Of a stretch of 64,000 bases of DNA, positions 21,834 through 32,245 are shown one piece after another. The notes below the pieces were generated by a model. The model worked only from the letters and a program-made list of their open reading frames with translations, was not told the origin of the DNA and did no database searches. This DNA is from Diploptera punctata (Eukaryota; Arthropoda; Insecta; Blattodea; Blaberidae): the NCBI GenBank assembly GCA_030220185.1, contig JASPKZ010002337.1:2327501-2391500 (forward strand), written 5' to 3'. The number at the start of each line of letters is the position of its first letter. Positions within the stretch are counted from its first letter, which is position 1. A program made the translations under genes and the position numbers.

Positions 21834-23160
21834 ACAGGGTGGACCGCTCGAATGGACCTAATTTCAATTGCTTGTTACTGGCAAAGGGTTGAAGATAGAA
21901 ACTTAAAACAACGTTCATATTACAGAAAAACTCACCAAGTTTTGATATCCAGATCACCACATCTCTATATGAGCCCCAGCAGTCACTGTGACGATATCAA
22001 AGCGATGAACAATTTCTTGCCAAGTACGTTGGAGTATGTCTTCTGGAATGTTCTCAATAGCCTCTATGATGCGCTCACGAAGATCACGAAGGTCTTTGAC
22101 TGGGGTGGTGTAAACTTTATCTTTGACATAGCCCCAGAGAAAGAAATCCAGTGGTGTTAAATCGGGAGATCTCGGGGGCCACGCGATTGGTCCTCCCCTA
22201 CCAATCCAACGCCAGGGAAAATGTTGTCCAAAGTCGTACGAACTTCATTGGACCAGTGGGGAGGAGCACCATCTTGCTGGAAAACGATGTTAGGCTGCAG
22301 TTGTTCAATTTGTGGAAAGAAGAACTGCTCCAGCATGTCAAGATATGTGGTACCACGAGCAGTTTTCTCGGCGAAGAAAAACGGTCCAATGACCTTATTA
22401 TGTGACAAACTGCACCAAACATTCATCTTCGGACTATCACGAACATGCTCTTGAATAGCGTGAGGATTCTCCGATCCCCAGATCCGCACATTATGCCGGT
22501 TTACCTTGCCTGACAAATGGAGAGTGGCTTCGTCCGAGAAGAAAATCTTGGTCATGAAGTCAGGATCAGCGCCGAGACGGTCTAGCATCGTATTGGCGAA
22601 TTCCACTCGTTTCGGCATGTCATTCGGCTCCAGACGTTGCACTAACTGCACTTTATATGCGTGCAGTTTGAGGCGTTTGTGGACAATCCGTTGTAATGTC
22701 GATTTTGGTATTTGAAGTTCCCGCGAAGCTCTTCTTAATGACTTCCGGGGGCATCGCTCAAATGCGGCTTGAACATTTGCTACCATTTCATCGGATGCTC
22801 TGCGACCACCACCATGCTTCTTCAACACAGATCCTGTAGCTAATAATGTATCACGCCACTTCTTTATGCTTCTAGCAGTTGGAGCATCACGGTTAAACAC
22901 ACGCCGGAACTCCCTTTGAACTCTAATGATTGATTTAAACTCCGCATACCACAAAACAGCTTGCGCTTTCATCTGCGGAGTCGCCATTTTCACAAACAAT
23001 TAAATCTAAGAACGAGAAACGTATCTTTGTGCCATCTACCGACAGGATTCGAAACTTGGTGAGTTTTTCTGTGCTATGAACGTTGTTTTAAGTTTCTATC
23101 TTCAACCGTTTGCCAGTAACAAGCAATTGAAATTAGGTCCATTCGAGCGGTCCACCCTGT
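21834..23160 (-). mobile_element. Mariner-like element with about 109-bp inverted ends
   Basis: Inverted ends 21834-21942 and 23052-23160 (ACAGGGTGGACCGCTCGAAT outward) differ at only a few positions. TA is present at the right junction (23160-23161); the left junction reads GA, so the target duplication is lost or mutated. The element contains one transposase gene with a single frameshift. Confidence 0.93.
21954..22987 (-). pseudogene. Mariner-like transposase, one frameshift
   Basis: The enzyme would cut and paste the element by binding its inverted ends. The start chosen is ATG at 22985-22987 (MATPQMKAQAVLWYAEFKSI), with a helix-turn-helix region (SIKKWRDTLLATGS; SLRRASRELQIPKSTLQRI). The catalytic acids are in FFSDEATLHLSG, FQQDGAPPHWSN and PPRSPDLTPLDFFLWG, with 36 residues between the second and third Asp. 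A one-base shift near 22222 separates NIF from PWRWIGRGG; after it the frame is open to the stop at 21954-21956, for a corrected length near 344 aa, normal for the superfamily. Only this lesion is visible, so the copy is fairly young. The spacing differs from classical mariner DD34D; a maT-like or related IS630/Tc1/mariner lineage is possible. Confidence 0.92.
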
Positions 23161-23282
23161 AGAATGTTATATGGATCGGAAGTTGGGCAATGACGCAACA
23201 ACATGCCACAGAATAACTGCAGTTGAAATGGATTTTTGGAAAAAAGCCGCCAGAAAATCTCGACTGGAAGATTTAGAAATAC

Positions 23283-23626
23283 CCATCCATCCATAGTAAT
23301 TCTGCCCGAGGGCAGGTCTTTCACTGCAACCATAGCATTTTCATGCTATGCTTGCAGCTTTACTAGGGAATTGTAGGTGTGGTAGCTTCCCGTTGCTCTC
23401 CACACCGGTGAAGGATCATGTTGATAATGATGATGATAATGATAAGGATGATTATGATGATGGCCATATGATTTCGGGGACCGTTTGGGCCTTAAAGTTT
23501 TTCTGGCATTTGCCTTATAGGTGAGGAAAAACCCCGATAAAAACCTCACCCAGAAAAACTGTCCCGACCGGGGATCGAACCCGGGCCCGCTGCGTATCAA
23601 GGCAGCACGTTACCTCGAGACCACAG
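23283..23626 (-). repeat. SINE-A copy, body type 1, full length
   Basis: Runs from the head at 23626 (GACCACAG at the outer edge) to the CCATCCAT terminus at 23283. Box B reads GGGTTCGATCCCCGG. The head abuts an 80-bp duplication. Confidence 0.9.
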
Positions 23627-23777
23627 TAATGGACATTTAGAAGTATAGAAATTAGAAAATGGTTGAATGCAGAAATAAGTATAATGGATGAGATTGGAGA
23701 CCACAGCAATGGACATTTAGAAATATAGAAATTAGAAAATGGTTGAATGCAGAAATAAGTATAATGGATGAGATTGA
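23618..23777 (+). repeat. 80-bp tandem duplication at a SINE-A edge
   Basis: Two copies (about 23618-23697 and 23698-23777) of GAGACCACAGYAATGGACAT through ATGGATGAGATTG. The unit includes the outermost bases of the neighbouring SINE head as well as LINE sequence, so the duplication arose after the SINE landed, or by copying across the junction. Confidence 0.85.
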
Positions 23778-24020
23778 ACACATAAGACTAAAATTGTATG
23801 GACACGAAAGAAGAATGCAGGATAGAAGACTACCAAAGGCCGTCTACGTATGGAAAATTAAAAGAAGAAACAGAAAAGGAAGACCAAGAAAACCTGTAAG
23901 AATAACATTCAAAATTCAATGAGGAAATTTAGTGTAATGGATGAAGACACAGAACGATGGAGAACTTTAATTAAGGGAAATTTGTGAATGTTTGTTATAA
24001 ACTGATAGTCTATAAGACTT
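23640..24020 (+). mobile_element. LINE C-terminal and 3' end fragment
   Basis: IEIRKWLNAEISIMDEIEHI, LKLYGHERRMQDRRLPKAV and RRNRKGRPRKP show the LINE C-terminal domain with a GRPRKP motif. The 3' part GAACTTTAATTAAGGGAAAT recurs at 27346 and marks a common 3' end. Confidence 0.7.
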
Positions 24021-24383
24021 GCTGTGGAATTTGCTTAGTTTACGCAGATGTACTTTTATTAAAATTAATTTAGCCAAATTTTTGTTCAATATCTTATAAT
24101 TATTTTTATTGTTGGCTTTTAATTTAACATAGTAAAATTATGTTTGTCCTGGTGAATAGAAGAGAAAGCCACACAGCCTTAACTCCACCAGGCTAACTAA
24201 ATAAATAAGCAATTAACAATTCACAAGTTACATTTTAACCTTTGAATTTACAATGTAACCTATAGGATACATCAATTGTTTTATATTATTCAATATTTTT
24301 AATAAAAACGAACAGGTAGAAATTACTTAAATGTGTGTTGAATTACACAATATACCCATTAATAATAGTTATATATCCAAGAT

Positions 24384-24465
24384 TATCTTAATCATCATCG
24401 TCAGCAGCATCAAGGATTAGACCTGCTGCTGTTCCGATCTCATGCTAGAATTGGTCTACCCAAGA
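24384..24465 (-). mobile_element. LINE 3' tail fragment
   Basis: Minus-strand GATTATGATGAT-like tail next to a GGAACAGCAGCAGGTCTAAT segment, as at the 3' ends near 39330 and 43110. Confidence 0.4.
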
Positions 24466-24467
24466 TT

Positions 24468-25095
24468 ATAATTTACAAATTTCGGAGAGTAAGACAAAAA
24501 GTATGACATTTCAAAGGAAAAAAACCGATACGAACTAAAATTGTTATTAACAACAATATAATAGAACAATTTAATAACTTTACTTATCTTGGCTGCAACC
24601 TTTCCTACGACACATGTAAAGACAGAGACATGAAATTGATCAAATTCCAAAAACTTATAGGAAAAATAAAAAAACACTCCTCAGAAAAGTACGCCCAGAT
24701 ACAATTCTAAAATTTTTATAAAACAATGGCTCTTCCAACTCTACTTTATGGTTCTGAAACCCGGACTCTTACAACAGATAGGCCTAAATTAAATGGTTAT
24801 TAGCTGCAGAAATAAAGCTATTAAGACTTTTAGCGGGTTATGCGCTTTAAGACCACATGCATAATGAAGATATCCGCAAAGCTCTCAACACACCAGCAAT
24901 AACTGAAACCATCCAAATATACCAGAATAATTAGCGTGAACACTTCCTTAGAATGTCAAACAATATACTACCTCTGAAGCTATTTAACTACAGACCAACA
25001 GGACGAAGAGACCCAGGAAGACCTAAGAAGCGATGGAGGGATCAATTTCTATCCTGAAGCGGATCAGGTCAATGGCCTAATCCTTGACTCTGATT
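24468..25095 (+). pseudogene. LINE beta-like reverse transcriptase C-terminal fragment
   Basis: KTKSMTFQRKKPIRTKIVI, IIEQFNNFTYLGCNLSYD and FYKTMALPTLLYGSETRTL form the usual post-palm series. It closes with RRDPGRPKKRWRD across frame changes and the tail GCGGATCAGGTCAATGGCCT. There are several stops. It reads like the RTE-type families at 9574 and 39326 but belongs to a different subfamily. Confidence 0.78.
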
Positions 25096-25466
25096 GATTA
25101 ATTGATAATAGTTATGTATGATATCGTTTCCAGTGCGGTTCGCCACATTCAAATAACTGACACGAGAAATTAGTGCTTTGCCAATATAAGAGTTAAAATG
25201 CGTAACGATAGCCGTGAAAGTGTTAAATCAATAAATTCACAGGTTGATAACATTAGCATTTTTCTAATCAGAATTTATATCTGTAATCATACATTGCTTA
25301 CTTATTTCCATAAAAATAAAAACTAATTTAAAAAGAACAATCCATGTTTTTACAGCACTTAGCAAAATACTTTTTTTTTCTACGTGTTCCTAAATTCTAC
25401 ACAACTGCTGGATCTAAACATAGTAGAAATGCAGGACCCAAATTATATAGTGAATTAATTAGATCC
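25096..25466. other. No gene seen
   Basis: Plain AT-rich sequence. No repeat or coding signal recognised. Confidence 0.5.
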
Positions 25467-25962
25467 AATCCAAAGCTAAGCAAACTAAAACACATGCTTT
25501 AAGAAGGCAAATAAATTAATGTTTTAATTCATTATTTAATAATTGTCCACCGCTGTGGTCTCGAGGTAGCGTGCTGCCTTGTCACGCAGCGGGCCCGGGT
25601 TCGATCCCCGGATGGGGCAGTTTTTCTGGGTGGGGTTTTTATCGGGGATTTTCCTCGCCTGTAAGAAAATGTCAGGAAAAGTTTAAGGCCCAAACGGTCC
25701 CCGAAATCATATGGTCATCATCATCATCATCATCATCATCCTTCACCGGTGTGGAAACCAAAGGGAAGATAACCACACCTACAATTCCCTAGTAAAGCTG
25801 CAAGCATAGCATGAAAATGCTATGATTGCAGTGAAGGACCTGCCTTCGGGCAGAATTACTATGGATGGATGGAAATCCAAAGCTAAGCAAACTAAAACAC
25901 ATGCTTTAAGAAAGCAAAGAAATTAATATTTTAATTAAATTCATTATTTAATAATTAAATTG
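25467..25962 (+). repeat. About 80-bp direct repeats flanking a SINE-A copy
   Basis: AATCCAAAGCTAAGCAAACT and the following about 60 bp occur at 25467-25545 and again at 25875-25962, just outside the two ends of SINE-A. The right copy has a 5-bp indel and a few substitutions. Confidence 0.88.
25546..25873 (+). repeat. SINE-A copy, body type 1, full length
   Basis: The best reference copy: head GTCCACCGCTGTGGTCTCGA, box B GGGTTCGATCCCC, middle GGGTTTTTATCGGGG and GGCCCAAACGGTCCCCGAAA, (CAT)n spacer, body CTTCACCGGTGTGGAAACC through GGCAGAATTACTATGGATGG. About 328 bp. RNA polymerase III transcription is inferred from the boxes. Confidence 0.92.
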
Positions 25963-26094
25963 ATTAATTATTTAAAATAGTAAATAACTAGTAACCTATT
26001 TTTATTATTTCCTAAAGTATTTTAACTACTTTCTTCAGTTTGGTGCTAATCTATTACCTCACCTATATATTATTTTGCTTGTTATTTTGTTTTT

Positions 26095-26695
26095 GCGCGA
26101 TAGTGCGTTTTGTCGTACTTACAGCAATGGCGACCATGATTGAAAGTTCAACTTTCTACATTTCGGGGTTGTCAACCTAAATAACAATACTGTAATATTA
26201 CATATTACAAACCTCGTGCGAGAAGTAAAACCACTGCCCTTTATCAATACTACGTGTAATGTATATACAAAAAAAATATATAAAAATATACATTATACGA
26301 AACAAATCACTGCATTTTAAATGAACTGAAGTTTATTTGAAACAATATAAAACAATAAATATGTACTTTTTGCCATTTTATGACTGACTGGTGTCACGGC
26401 CTGCTGTAGTCTCAACTAATAGACATTAACCACACTGTTAACGTTAGTCAGTTGTTTATAATGAACACAAATATTTCCATCAAAGATATTATTTACTATT
26501 ATTTATTATTATTATTTACTATTATTTATTATTTCGAAAACATCATCGCGCAAAACATAATGTACAACGTATGTTTGTGAAGTGTTTTACAGAATCTCGG
26601 AAATTAAAAACCTCGCTATCGCTCGGTATTTAAATATTTCCTCGCTTCTGTAAAAAAACTACTTCCCAACTTCGCATCGTAATATACTATCATAT
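26095..26695 (-). mobile_element. Dispersed non-autonomous element M, copy 1
   Basis: Reverse complement of 57412-57918: shares CGATAGTGCGTTTTGTC at one end, CTGACTGGTGTCACGG and TAGTCTCAACTAATA in the middle, and GAAGTGTTTTACAGAATCTC with ACTTCCCAACTTCGCATCG at the other end. It contains an internal (ATTT)-type expansion near 26490-26535. No coding frame. Confidence 0.75.
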
Positions 26696-27337
26696 CAATT
26701 ATATATATTAATCTTTCTTTATTCAAGCACATTTATTCTTATATATATGGATTCCAAAAACTATTAAAAAACCTACAATGGCACATCCAAATTTATACAT
26801 TTCTAGTTTCCCCGATACACTTCAAATAACCTTGACAAAATGATATTAAGATGAAACATTGTAAAATATGACACATTCTTTCCTTAAAATACAACATGGT
26901 TTTTACTTACCAAGTACAACCTGTTCAGAGTGACAACAGAAACAATCTAACTAACAACTCAAGTGCCGCCTATTTAAATAACTTCTCAATGTTTACACAA
27001 GGAAACGCTGTAAGTTGTCTCAACTTTAAAATACAATCTTAAAAGTAGAATTTAATCAAGCTCTTTATTATTTAATCATTCAAGTAGAACCGTACGATTA
27101 ATAATAATTATTATATAATAATAATGTTTTATTTATTCTGCCAGAGTTAAGACTTCTTTTCCACTCAACCAGCACAAATATACAAATACATGTTTACAAT
27201 ACAGATTATACATATTAATTAATTATAAATTTTAATTAATTAGTTATAAATGGTTAAAAGGCCATTAAAAGTTGCAATGTAAATTCCATGTACATACAAC
27301 ATTTTATATGATAAACGTAATGATAATAAAAAATAAT
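26696..27337. other. No gene seen
   Basis: AT-rich sequence with short homopolymer and TTAATTAA runs near 27220-27250. No repeat family recognised. Confidence 0.5.
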
Positions 27338-27500
27338 AACACATGGAGAACTTTAATTAAGGGAAATTTGTAAATGTGTATTATAAACTGATAATCTGTA
27401 AGTTCGTAGTCATTTATGTATTTTTTAAACTCATGTTAATTATTAAGATTGGTTACAGAAAACCCTCAATGACGAGGAAAATTCTCAAAATGAACGAATG
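27338..27500 (+). mobile_element. LINE 3' end fragment
   Basis: GGAGAACTTTAATTAAGGGA matches 23961, and AACCCTCAATGACGAGGAAA matches 36716; it ends in GAACGAATGATGATG. No coding part is left. Confidence 0.65.
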
Positions 27501-27518
27501 ATGATGATGATGATGATG

Positions 27519-27574
<56 letters not shown>

Positions 27575-27672
27575 CTCTATCTATCTTCGGGTTTTTACAG
27601 CTGCTGCCGTCTTCCCGTGCCAAACCTCCAAAGCCTACGATCTTGGGCATCTTCGATGCTTAGCCTTCTAGC

Positions 27673-27707
<35 letters not shown>

Positions 27708-27710
27708 CCA
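27497..27710. repeat. (ATG)n/(AAT)n blocks around an unassigned segment
   Basis: GATGAT units pass into about 17 AAT units (27520-27573); a second AAT block is at 27675-27708. Between them, TTTTTACAGCTGCTGCCGTC and the next 70 bp form a GC-richer segment not recognised elsewhere in the window. Confidence 0.85.
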
Positions 27711-28049
27711 TCCATAGTAATTCTGCCCGAAGGCAGGTCCTTCACTACAATCATAGCATTGTCATGCTATGCTTGCAGCTTTACTAGGGAATTGTAGGTG
27801 CGGTAGCTTCCCGTTGCTTTCCACACCGGTGAAGGATGACGATGATGATGATAATGATAAGGATGATTATGATGATGGCCATATGATTTCGGGGACCGTT
27901 TGGGCCTTAAAGTTTTCCTGACATTTGTCTTATAGGTGAGGAAAAACCCCGATAAAAACCTCACCCAGAAAAACTGCCCCGACCGGGGATCGAACCCGGG
28001 CCCGCTGCGTGATAAGGCAGCACGCTACCTCGAGACCACAGCGGTGGAC
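27707..28049 (-). repeat. SINE-A copy, body type 1, full length
   Basis: Complete from head (28049) to CCATCCAT end (27707), very similar to 25546-25873. Both ends abut AAT microsatellites. Confidence 0.92.

Positions 28050-28051
<2 letters not shown>

Positions 28052-28113
<62 letters not shown>
28052..28113. repeat. (AAT)n microsatellite
   Basis: About 20 AAT units directly outside the SINE-A head. Confidence 0.95.
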
Positions 28114-28116
<3 letters not shown>

Positions 28117-28263
28117 TAATAATAACAACACTGGACAACACTGAAATTGGCACCTGACAAAAATTATATGTTTCTAATGTATTTTATGCCCTGATTTCTA
28201 AACTGAAATCCCTTTTGCGTTATCACCTACCATTCTGAAGTAATCGCCGATTTATGATTATAC

Positions 28264-28305
28264 TAGCGGCCCGACCGAGCGCAAAGTAGCGGGATATTGT
28301 ATGCA
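28264..28305 (-). mobile_element. Helitron-like 3' terminus
   Basis: Minus strand CGCTACTTTGCGCTCGG followed by TCGGGCCGCTAG and then T. The GC-rich end plus CTAG/T resembles the termini near 6347, 18276, 19743 and 48013. The element body upstream was not delimited. Confidence 0.45.
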
Positions 28306-28619
28306 TAATATATTAAATTGCGGTTACCTCATCCTCCAACCCTTGTTTGTGAAGAAGGAGCATATGACAACTCATTATTACTTTATTACTGGAAAAGAAA
28401 CATTTCCAGCCTATTGGATGGTCTGTTTCAAATTATAGACCTTATAAATGGTAAGGCCGATTGCATGATGTAGTAGATTATATGTTTACACAATTTATTT
28501 TATTGCAGTCTCTTAACCTCCCCACTTTTATTGTTGAAGCTGAGTGCAAAATCGGTCATTTAAAAATATAGTTTATCTTCCAAGGGATCTCAATTTAACA
28601 AAAATCAGTCAGAACTATT

Positions 28620-29110
28620 AAGCTCTCGGTTTCAGAACTGGTACTTGCTTGAGCCCAATGTCAAAATAACAACATATAGGAAACATGAACACTATTTGAA
28701 TGAACTTGTCTACTGTAATGATGTTGATGGACTAATGGAAAAATTGAGCGGTAAAATTTAAAATCCACCAGAATGGAGCATTTTCAATGATTCTTCCAAG
28801 TTAAGTTTAAAGGCCGTGTTGTTACATGTTTAGTCTTCTGTGCCTATAGCTATTGCCCATACTGTTCATATGAAAGAAACGTACGAGAATATGAATTTAC
28901 TTTTAAAAACTGTTAACTACATATACTATGAATGGAAAATAGGTGGAGATCTTAAAGTCATAGGATTATGCCTTGGAATGCAGAGTGGTTTCACCCAAGT
29001 TTTGTTACTTTTTATGCGAGTGGGACAGTCGAGCTAAACAAAAACATTATTAAGTAAGAGAAAATGTTTTTGGACTAACTGTGGCTTGAAGATAGAATTT
29101 ATTGACCCTA
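28620..29110 (+). pseudogene. Relic of a repetitive uncharacterised protein gene
   Basis: Allowing stops and one frame change, the sequence reads LLSSRFQNWYLLEPNVKIT, VYCNDVDGLMEKL, EWSIFNDSSKLSLKAVLLH, AHTVHMKETYENMNLLL and GGDLKVIGLCLGMQSGFT. I recognise this motif order (VKITYYRKR, CNDV..LM, DSSK.SLKAVLLHNG, HTVHMKETYENM, GDLKVI) from a large set of uncharacterised, repetitive invertebrate proteins. Their function is unknown to me; they are probably encoded by a mobile element. Stops at 28758 and 28833 and a frame change after LLFM make this copy dead. The downstream Cys-containing motif expected after GMQ.G is already out of frame. Confidence 0.6.
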
Positions 29111-29133
29111 AAATTCTTAAAAATTTAGGAATT

Positions 29134-29192
29134 ACAGTAAATAAATAAATAAATAAATAAATAATAGTAATAATAATAATAATAATAATGTC
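29134..29192 (+). repeat. (AAAT)n and (AAT)n microsatellite
   Basis: About six AAAT units then AAT units. Confidence 0.9.
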
Positions 29193-29211
29193 TTCATACT
29201 AGCTAACTCAC

Positions 29212-29345
29212 CACTTAAAGTTCCTCCCGGAGGACTGCTCCCTTGGATTTTACCACTCTATAAAATCAATCCACTACGGCCGTGTTTGAATCCGCAACAA
29301 TCGGAATCAGTGGCAAGGTACTTCACCTCTAGACCAACAAGGCCG
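29212..29345 (-). repeat. SINE-B 5' part
   Basis: Minus strand GGCCTTGTTGGTCTAGAGGT (box A side), a box B remnant GCGGATTCAAACACGG and the body start AAAATCCAAGGGAGCAGTCC with CTCCGGGAGGAAC, matching 31837-31965. Confidence 0.7.
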
Positions 29346-29606
29346 ATTATATTAAATGTACATAATTATGAATGTATATCTTATGAACTGACAACAGGAC
29401 ACGATTGGCATTATTGTTATTTATCATTAATTATGAGTTTGATAGATTTATCAAGTGAATTGTCATCCGCTTAGCGACGGACAGTCAGAATAATTGCATC
29501 GTGTTCATAACATGTGTATCAGATGCATATTCAATGTTCCAAGATATGATCACATAACTCCACAAATTACCATGGTTCGAATTCCAAGATCGGAGAATAA
29601 TACATT

Positions 29607-30950
29607 GACTATTTAACTCATGCCCCAAATGGGAGTCAATGACCAATCACGTTTCAATGATTTCTGTTTTACAACCAATCAGAGTCGTGTTTCACGAAAT
29701 AATTATCAGTGTTATATTTACCATATTAAAGAAAGCTCCTCCTTTTTAATATTCTGAACAGGTCTGACCATTATTTTGCAGTGACTGAGCCCATAAGAAA
29801 TACGGCTACCAGATTGTATATATAGTGCATAGATGTCAACACATAGCTCTTGCAGGAGTTAATATAAAAACATTTGTAGCAATTTATTATACCACCAAAA
29901 AAATAAACCACTGTTTGTACTTTCTTAAATGTATTTTTTCCCAGGTAACAATCCAGATAAATATAATTGTCATATTTACATCATACGACATCAGAAATGA
30001 ATTAATATACAGTTTGATGTGTTTCATTTTTTCTCCACTAGAGAGCATTCTTACAATATTGCGTTCCTTTGGCAATAAATAGTATGATCTGGTTGCAGTG
30101 ATAAACAAAAGAAGCAGATGAAGCGTACCTATCGTTTCTCATTTGTTTTCAAACATCGCTGTTTACATTAAAATAACTATAGTTAAATAATGATTTGTGA
30201 GTAAACAGCTTAATTGTATTCGTTAAATAGTCCTAAAAAATGCCACTCTTGATTTCCAAATTATCGATAAATTCACGACTCACGAAGTGAGGAGTGAATT
30301 TATCTAGAGAATTTGGAAATCAAGAGTGGCATTTGTTAGGACTATTTAACGAATAAAATTAAGCTGTTTACTCACAAATCATTATTTAACTGTAGTTATT
30401 TCAAAATATTTATATATTTAATGCAAACGGCGATGTTTGAAAACAAATGAGAAACGATAGGTACGCTTCTACTGCTTCTTTTGTTTATCACTGCAACCAG
30501 ATCATACTATTTATTGCCAAAGGAACGCAATATTGTAAGAATGCTCTCTAGTGGAGAAAAAATGAAACATCAATCTGTATATTAATTCATTTCTGATGTC
30601 GTATGATGTAAATATTACAATTATATTTTTCTGGATTATTACCTGGGAAAAAATACATTTAAGAAAGTCAAACAGTGGTTTCTTTTTTTGGTGGTATAAT
30701 AAATTGCTACAAATGTTGACATGTATGCACTATATATACAATCTGGTAGCCGTATTTCTTATAGGCTCAGTCACTGCAAAATAACGGTTAGACCTGTTCA
30801 GAATATTAAAAACGAGGAGCTTTGTTTAATATATGGTAATTATAACACTGATAAATATTTCGTGAAACACGACTCTGATTGGTTGTAAAACAGAAATCAT
30901 TGAAACGTGATTGGTCATTGACTCCCATTTGGGGCATGAGTTAAATAGTC
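29607..30950. mobile_element. 1.34-kb palindromic foldback element
   Basis: Two arms of about 665 bp (29607 to about 30272, and about 30288 to 30950) are inverted copies from GACTATTTAACTCATGCCCC at the outer edge to GATAAATTCACGACTCACGA at the centre. The match continues through almost the whole length with small indels, for example an extra TTTCAAAATATTTATATA in the right arm. Short open frames inside are mirrored in both arms and look non-coding. Confidence 0.92.
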
Positions 30951-31515
30951 ATATTAAAGAAAGCTCTTCCTTTTTAATATCCTGATCAGGTCAGAGCATT
31001 ATTTTTCAGTGACTGACTCTCGAACAAATACGTTGAATTTAGCAAATAATGAACAGATTCCTTCGAATTATACATTTGATAACTGTATATTCAATAATTG
31101 TGTTTTTAAATATTTATTTTAAGGAGTTGTTTCATAAAAATAATTAATAACCTATAATGTTGGTTATAATTATAGTATACAGTTTGATGTGTTTCATTTT
31201 TTCTCCATTAGGGTACATTTTTACAATATTGCGATCCTATTTGACAATAAATAATATGATCAAGTTGCAATGGATAAACAAATGAAACATAACGATACAT
31301 TTCTGATTTATTTTCTAACATTTCCATTTACATTAAATACATAAATATATTAAAATATCGGTAACTATATTTAAATAATGATTTTTAAGTAAACAGCTTA
31401 ATTTTATTCGTTAACTAGTCCTACAAATGCCACTCTTGATTTCCAAGTCCTCTAAATAAATTCACCAGTGACTCGTGAATTTATCGATGATTTGAAAATC
31501 AATCATGACATTACT
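30951..31515 (+). mobile_element. Third, diverged half copy of the foldback element
   Basis: Starts ATATTAAAGAAAGCTCTTCC, matching 29724 onward of the left arm in the same orientation, and ends with a degraded copy of the central palindrome (GTGACTCGTGAATTTATCGA). It is clearly more diverged than the two arms are from each other. Confidence 0.8.
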
Positions 31516-31529
31516 TATGATAACACTCC

Positions 31530-31715
31530 AATGGGCTAGCCAAGTGGTAAAAATGGGCGAAAAATAAGGACCAAGAAAAGGCTTACCAGCGTATTTTGGA
31601 GGAAGGAGCACAGTGGGATGACTGAGAGGACGATGACTTGGAATAGGGAAGAATGGAGGAGGATTAGGAAGGTCATGGTCCTTGTCGAGCTATAGAGCCT
31701 TCAGATGGATGGACA
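31530..31715 (+). mobile_element. Possible LINE C-terminal scrap
   Basis: MTERTMTWNREEWRR can be read at about 31618-31662 and resembles the last helix of LINE ORF2 C-terminal regions (the W-T..R..WR pattern). Too short to place. Confidence 0.3.
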
Positions 31716-31791
31716 CTACTATACGGCTTATTATTATTATCGCCTCACTATGATAGTTGTCCAGCGGCTCGCTTTGTTTCCCCGCAGCTGT

Positions 31792-31792
<1 letters not shown>

Positions 31793-31823
<31 letters not shown>

Positions 31824-31832
31824 CATACATAC
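31793..31832 (+). repeat. (TA)n(CATA)n microsatellite
   Basis: TA units followed by CATA units, directly before SINE-B. Confidence 0.9.
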
Positions 31833-31836
31833 AGAT

Positions 31837-32235
31837 CGGCCGCGGTGGACTAGTGGTTATGCTCCTGGTCTCTGGCCTCGAGGGTCGCGGGTTCAAAACC
31901 CGGCCGGGGTCGATGGATTTTTTAGGATGGAAAAATCCAAGGAGCAAGTCCTCCGGGAGGGACTTTAAGCCGTGGGTCCCGAGTCTGAAGGTTTTAAGGC
32001 TCCTAAAATATCCTTAAGCCTGAATGAAAAGGCCTCTAAGCAAAATTTATCGAATTTTCCCGTCCTAGTACTACCTTGTTTTCCTAGATGTCAGTATGAG
32101 GCGAAACGCTGACCAAGGACCACTCAAATGACATCTATTCGAAAACAAGTGTAACTAAATTAGCATGGTTCAAATTCTTCCTTGTAGGGGAAGAGCGCCT
32201 AAATCTCTGTTAAGGGAAACATGGGCTTACATGAA
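31837..32235 (+). repeat. SINE-B, reference copy
   Basis: tRNA-like head GCCGCGGTGGACTAGTGGTT, box B GGGTTCAAAACCCGG, then body with AAAATCCAAGGAGCAAGTCC, AAAAGGCCTCTAAGCAAAAT and end TGTTAAGGGAAACATGGGCT. About 400 bp. Other copies are at 50084 and 50508. Confidence 0.88.
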
Positions 32236-32245
32236 GACATACATA

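Noticed and set aside
22151..22715. Several plus-strand frames of 70-84 codons
   Set aside because: Shadows of the minus-strand mariner-like transposase.
27497..28113. Possible CRISPR-like array of repeats
   Set aside because: These are trinucleotide microsatellites and SINE copies in a eukaryotic genome; no spaced direct repeats with unique spacers.
27930..28160. Frames with poly-Ile or poly-Asn at 27930-28160
   Set aside because: Translation of (AAT)n joined to SINE-A; no protein.
13868..28160. Recurring frame with RSGPGFDPRSGQFFWVRFLSG
   Set aside because: It is the translated head of SINE-A copies, repeated wherever the SINE occurs, and not a conserved protein.
29825..30082. 85-residue frame in the foldback element
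   Set aside because: Mirrored in both arms with indels that break it; no domain or codon signal.
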